Of a stretch of 7,237 nucleotides of DNA, positions 5,713 through 7,237 are shown piece after piece. Each line of letters starts with the position of its first letter. The stretch's first letter is position 1. The stretch lies in the NCBI GenBank assembly GCA_019414465.1, contig DXLY01000028.1, forward strand, positions 1 through 7,237. The letters run 5' to 3'. This stretch comes from Collinsella sp. (GTDB lineage Bacteria; Actinomycetota; Coriobacteriia; Coriobacteriales; Coriobacteriaceae). The notes beneath the pieces are model-generated. The model had not been told where the DNA came from and made no database searches. It saw only the letters and a list, made by a program, of their open reading frames with translations. The position numbers and the translations under genes are program-made.

Positions 5713-7017
5713 TTAGATGGTGAATTCGGCGAAGTTACGGTCGCCGCCTGCGGTGCCGGTGTCGCCTGTTGCTGCTGCCGGCACCAGCGCGTCGCCGCCG
5801 ACGCTTTGCAGTAGCTCGGCCACGTTGGCGTCGGGGTTTTGGCATAGGATGTCGAGCAGCTCGATAAAGTCACGAATGACCTCACGCGGCGTCAAGTGCG
5901 TATCGGCTCCCACGCGGCCAAACTCAATCTTGAGGAAGTCCACCAAGTCGTTCTCGGTAAGCGTGGGCGTCCAGCCAAAGTAGCCGGCGTGAATTTGCAT
6001 GAGTTTTTCGATCAGCACCAGCAGCTCCTCGTAGGTGAGTGGCTGCAGACGGATGATGGGCGCGAGCATGTCCTTAAGGTCCTCGCGTGCAAAGCGGCCT
6101 TGAGCGAGTCGGCTGCGCAGGGCCTCGTAGGAGAACACGCCGCGGCGGCGGTCTTCGATGGAGGTTGGCGTGCCGCCCATGATCATGCCCAGGTACTGCG
6201 CCTTGCCCTGGAGTGTGTCGTTGTACATGGTCAGGATCTTCTCGTAGTTGTACTGGCGCGTGATCGCGTTGGGAATCTTATACAGATTCACGAGCTCGTC
6301 GATGAGCACCAACATACCCTTGTAGCCGCTGCAGACCAAAAAACGCGCGATGAGCTTAACGTAGTCGTACCAGTCGTCATCGCTGATGATGGTCGAGGAG
6401 CCCAGCTCGGCGCGAGCCTCGCTCTTGGTACGGTATTCGCCGCGGATCCATTTGGTCACGCGGCTCATGGCTTCTTCGTCGCCCTCGGATACGGCCGTGC
6501 GATAGCGGCGGAGCATGCGGGTGAAGTCGAAGCCGTGGACCATTTCCTCGAGCGGGGCCAGTTGGGCATTGACGACCGACTCGTCGACGTCGGCGTACGA
6601 GGCGACCCAGCGATCAAGAATAAGGTTGAGCGCACCGCCCTCGGGGCGCGTTTTAGTCGATATGTTGCGGATGAGCTCACGGTAGGTGGCAAGGCCCTGT
6701 CCCTGGCCGCCCTGCAGGCGGCGCTCGGGGGATAGGTCGGCATCGGCCACGACGAATCCCTCGCCCATGGCGTGCGTGCGGATGGTCTGGAGCAAAAAGC
6801 TCTTGCCGGCTCCGTAGCGACCAACCAGAAAGCGGAAGCTCGCGCCGCCGTCGGCGATGAGACTCAGGTCGGTGAGCAGGGCGCGGATCTCGACCTCGCG
6901 CCCTACGGTGATGTAGGGAAGGCCGATGCGCGGGACCACGCCGCCCTTGAGCGAGTTGAGAATGACGGCGGCGACGCGCTTGGGCACACGGGGTGCTGCG
7001 GATGCGGTATCACTCAT
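5713..7017 (-). CDS. BrxD-like P-loop ATPase (DUF2791 / BREX ATP-binding family)
   Basis: A 434-residue AAA-like ATPase. Walker A is G66-R-Y-G-A-G-K-S73-F, and Walker B is MLVLIDELVNL (235-245; D240, E241). After Walker B come a sensor-like MGGTP (280-284) and an arginine-rich stretch, EDRRRG (288-293). The N-terminal signature, GVVPR-GLPYITVGRE (about 26-41) with DADLSPERRL (92-101) and TYRELIRNISTK (111-122), is typical of the DUF2791 / BrxD family. In type 2 BREX, BrxD is paired with the BrxHI helicase. Here too an Lhr-like helicase follows, while the gene before is a TerB-C protein instead of a known BREX component. ATG 7017 lies within the end of the TerB-C gene in an 8-base overlap, and GAGGA sits 10 bases upstream, so translation is probably coupled. 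The last 30 residues are Ala/Gly/Thr-rich and look unstructured. Likely role: energy-driven loading or remodelling on nucleic acid for the helicase (inferred). Family confident; pathway not. Confidence 0.88.
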   Translation of the reverse strand: MSDTASAAPRVPKRVAAVILNSLKGGVVPRIGLPYITVGREVEIRALLTDLSLIADGGASFRFLVGRYGAGKSFLLQTIRTHAMGEGFVVADADLSPERRLQGGQGQGLATYRELIRNISTKTRPEGGALNLILDRWVASYADVDESVVNAQLAPLEEMVHGFDFTRMLRRYRTAVSEGDEEAMSRVTKWIRGEYRTKSEARAELGSSTIISDDDWYDYVKLIARFLVCSGYKGMLVLIDELVNLYKIPNAITRQYNYEKILTMYNDTLQGKAQYLGMIMGGTPTSIEDRRRGVFSYEALRSRLAQGRFAREDLKDMLAPIIRLQPLTYEELLVLIEKLMQIHAGYFGWTPTLTENDLVDFLKIEFGRVGADTHLTPREVIRDFIELLDILCQNPDANVAELLQSVGGDALVPAAATGDTGTAGGDRNFAEFTI

Positions 7018-7237
7018 GGTCTAAGTATCCTCTCACGTCTGCTTCGTAGTCCTCGATAATTTGCGGTCCTGCTGATCCAAATTCAATAACGGTGTCGCCC
7101 ACCAGGTCAAAGAGCGCTTCGTTGATGCTATCGACGAGCATGTCCTCACTCTTGCCCGACTGTTCCACCGCCGATGCCGTCTGTGCTGCGTTTTGCTCGA
7201 GTAGTGCTCGAAGATAGGCGTCTGCGGCGGGATCGAG
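7010..7237 (-). CDS. TerB-C domain protein, C-terminal fragment (partial)
   Basis: The gene runs off the right edge; 75 C-terminal residues remain, ending at TGA 7012-7010. The fragment reads into D-S-I-N-E-A-L-F-D-L-V-G-D-T-V-I-E-F, then a short turn and P-Q-I-I-E-D-Y-E-A-D-V-R-G-Y-L near the end. I recognise this INE-LFD--GDTVIEF...P-IIEDYE-D pattern as the end of the TerB-C domain, found at the C-terminus of large TerB-N/TerB/TerB-C proteins. Such proteins are usually named tellurite resistance TerB family, but comparative genomics has linked them to DNA processing and stress, not tellurite specifically. The Gln/Ala-rich stretch before the motif would be a linker. The last 8 bases overlap the start of the ATPase gene, which marks this as the upstream member of the same operon. 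The full length and any TerB-N domain cannot be seen. Confidence 0.72.
   Translation of the reverse strand, partial: LDPAADAYLRALLEQNAAQTASAVEQSGKSEDMLVDSINEALFDLVGDTVIEFGSAGPQIIEDYEADVRGYLDHE

Noticed and set aside
5896..6735. Open frame of 279 codons on the + strand opposite the BrxD-like ATPase
   Set aside because: It is antisense to Walker A, Walker B and other conserved blocks, with no convincing start site or domain of its own.
3152..7237. Calling this a complete type 2 BREX system
   Set aside because: Only the ATPase and helicase resemble BREX parts. No methylase, PglZ-type phosphatase, kinase or BrxC is visible, and the adjacent gene is TerB-like.

Overview
The window is GC-rich and gene-dense, and looks like chromosomal DNA of a high-GC Gram-positive. 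Gene content, codon preference and intergenic style suggest a gut coriobacterium of the Collinsella/Olsenella kind. That placement is an impression from sequence style, not a search result. Five protein genes are visible, two of them cut by the window edges. I saw no tRNA, rRNA, CRISPR array or insertion sequence.

Left part, + strand (1-3125). The tail of a DUF4097-type beta-repeat protein ends at 244 and is followed by a strong hairpin terminator. A two-gene operon follows: a full-length Elp3-type radical SAM/GNAT tRNA-modifying enzyme (342-2246), then, with no spacer, a membrane-anchored spermidine-synthase-like Rossmann protein (2247-3125). The elp3 start has no usable Shine-Dalgarno sequence. 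A TACAAT hexamer lies just upstream, so the transcript may be leaderless.

Right part, - strand (3152-7237). A convergent operon enters from the right edge. In transcription order it holds the C-terminal end of a TerB-C domain protein (7010-7237, partial), a BrxD-like (DUF2791-type) P-loop ATPase (5713-7017) whose start overlaps the previous stop, and an Lhr-like superfamily 2 helicase (3152-5596) after a 116-base gap. The same ATPase/helicase pairing occurs in type 2 BREX phage-defence loci as brxD and brxHI. Here it follows a TerB-C protein, and no BREX methylase, phosphatase or kinase gene is in view.

The most interesting element is this TerB / BrxD-like ATPase / Lhr-like helicase cassette. 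It looks like a compact DNA-processing or defence module sitting beside ordinary translation genes. Its function cannot be fixed from this window.
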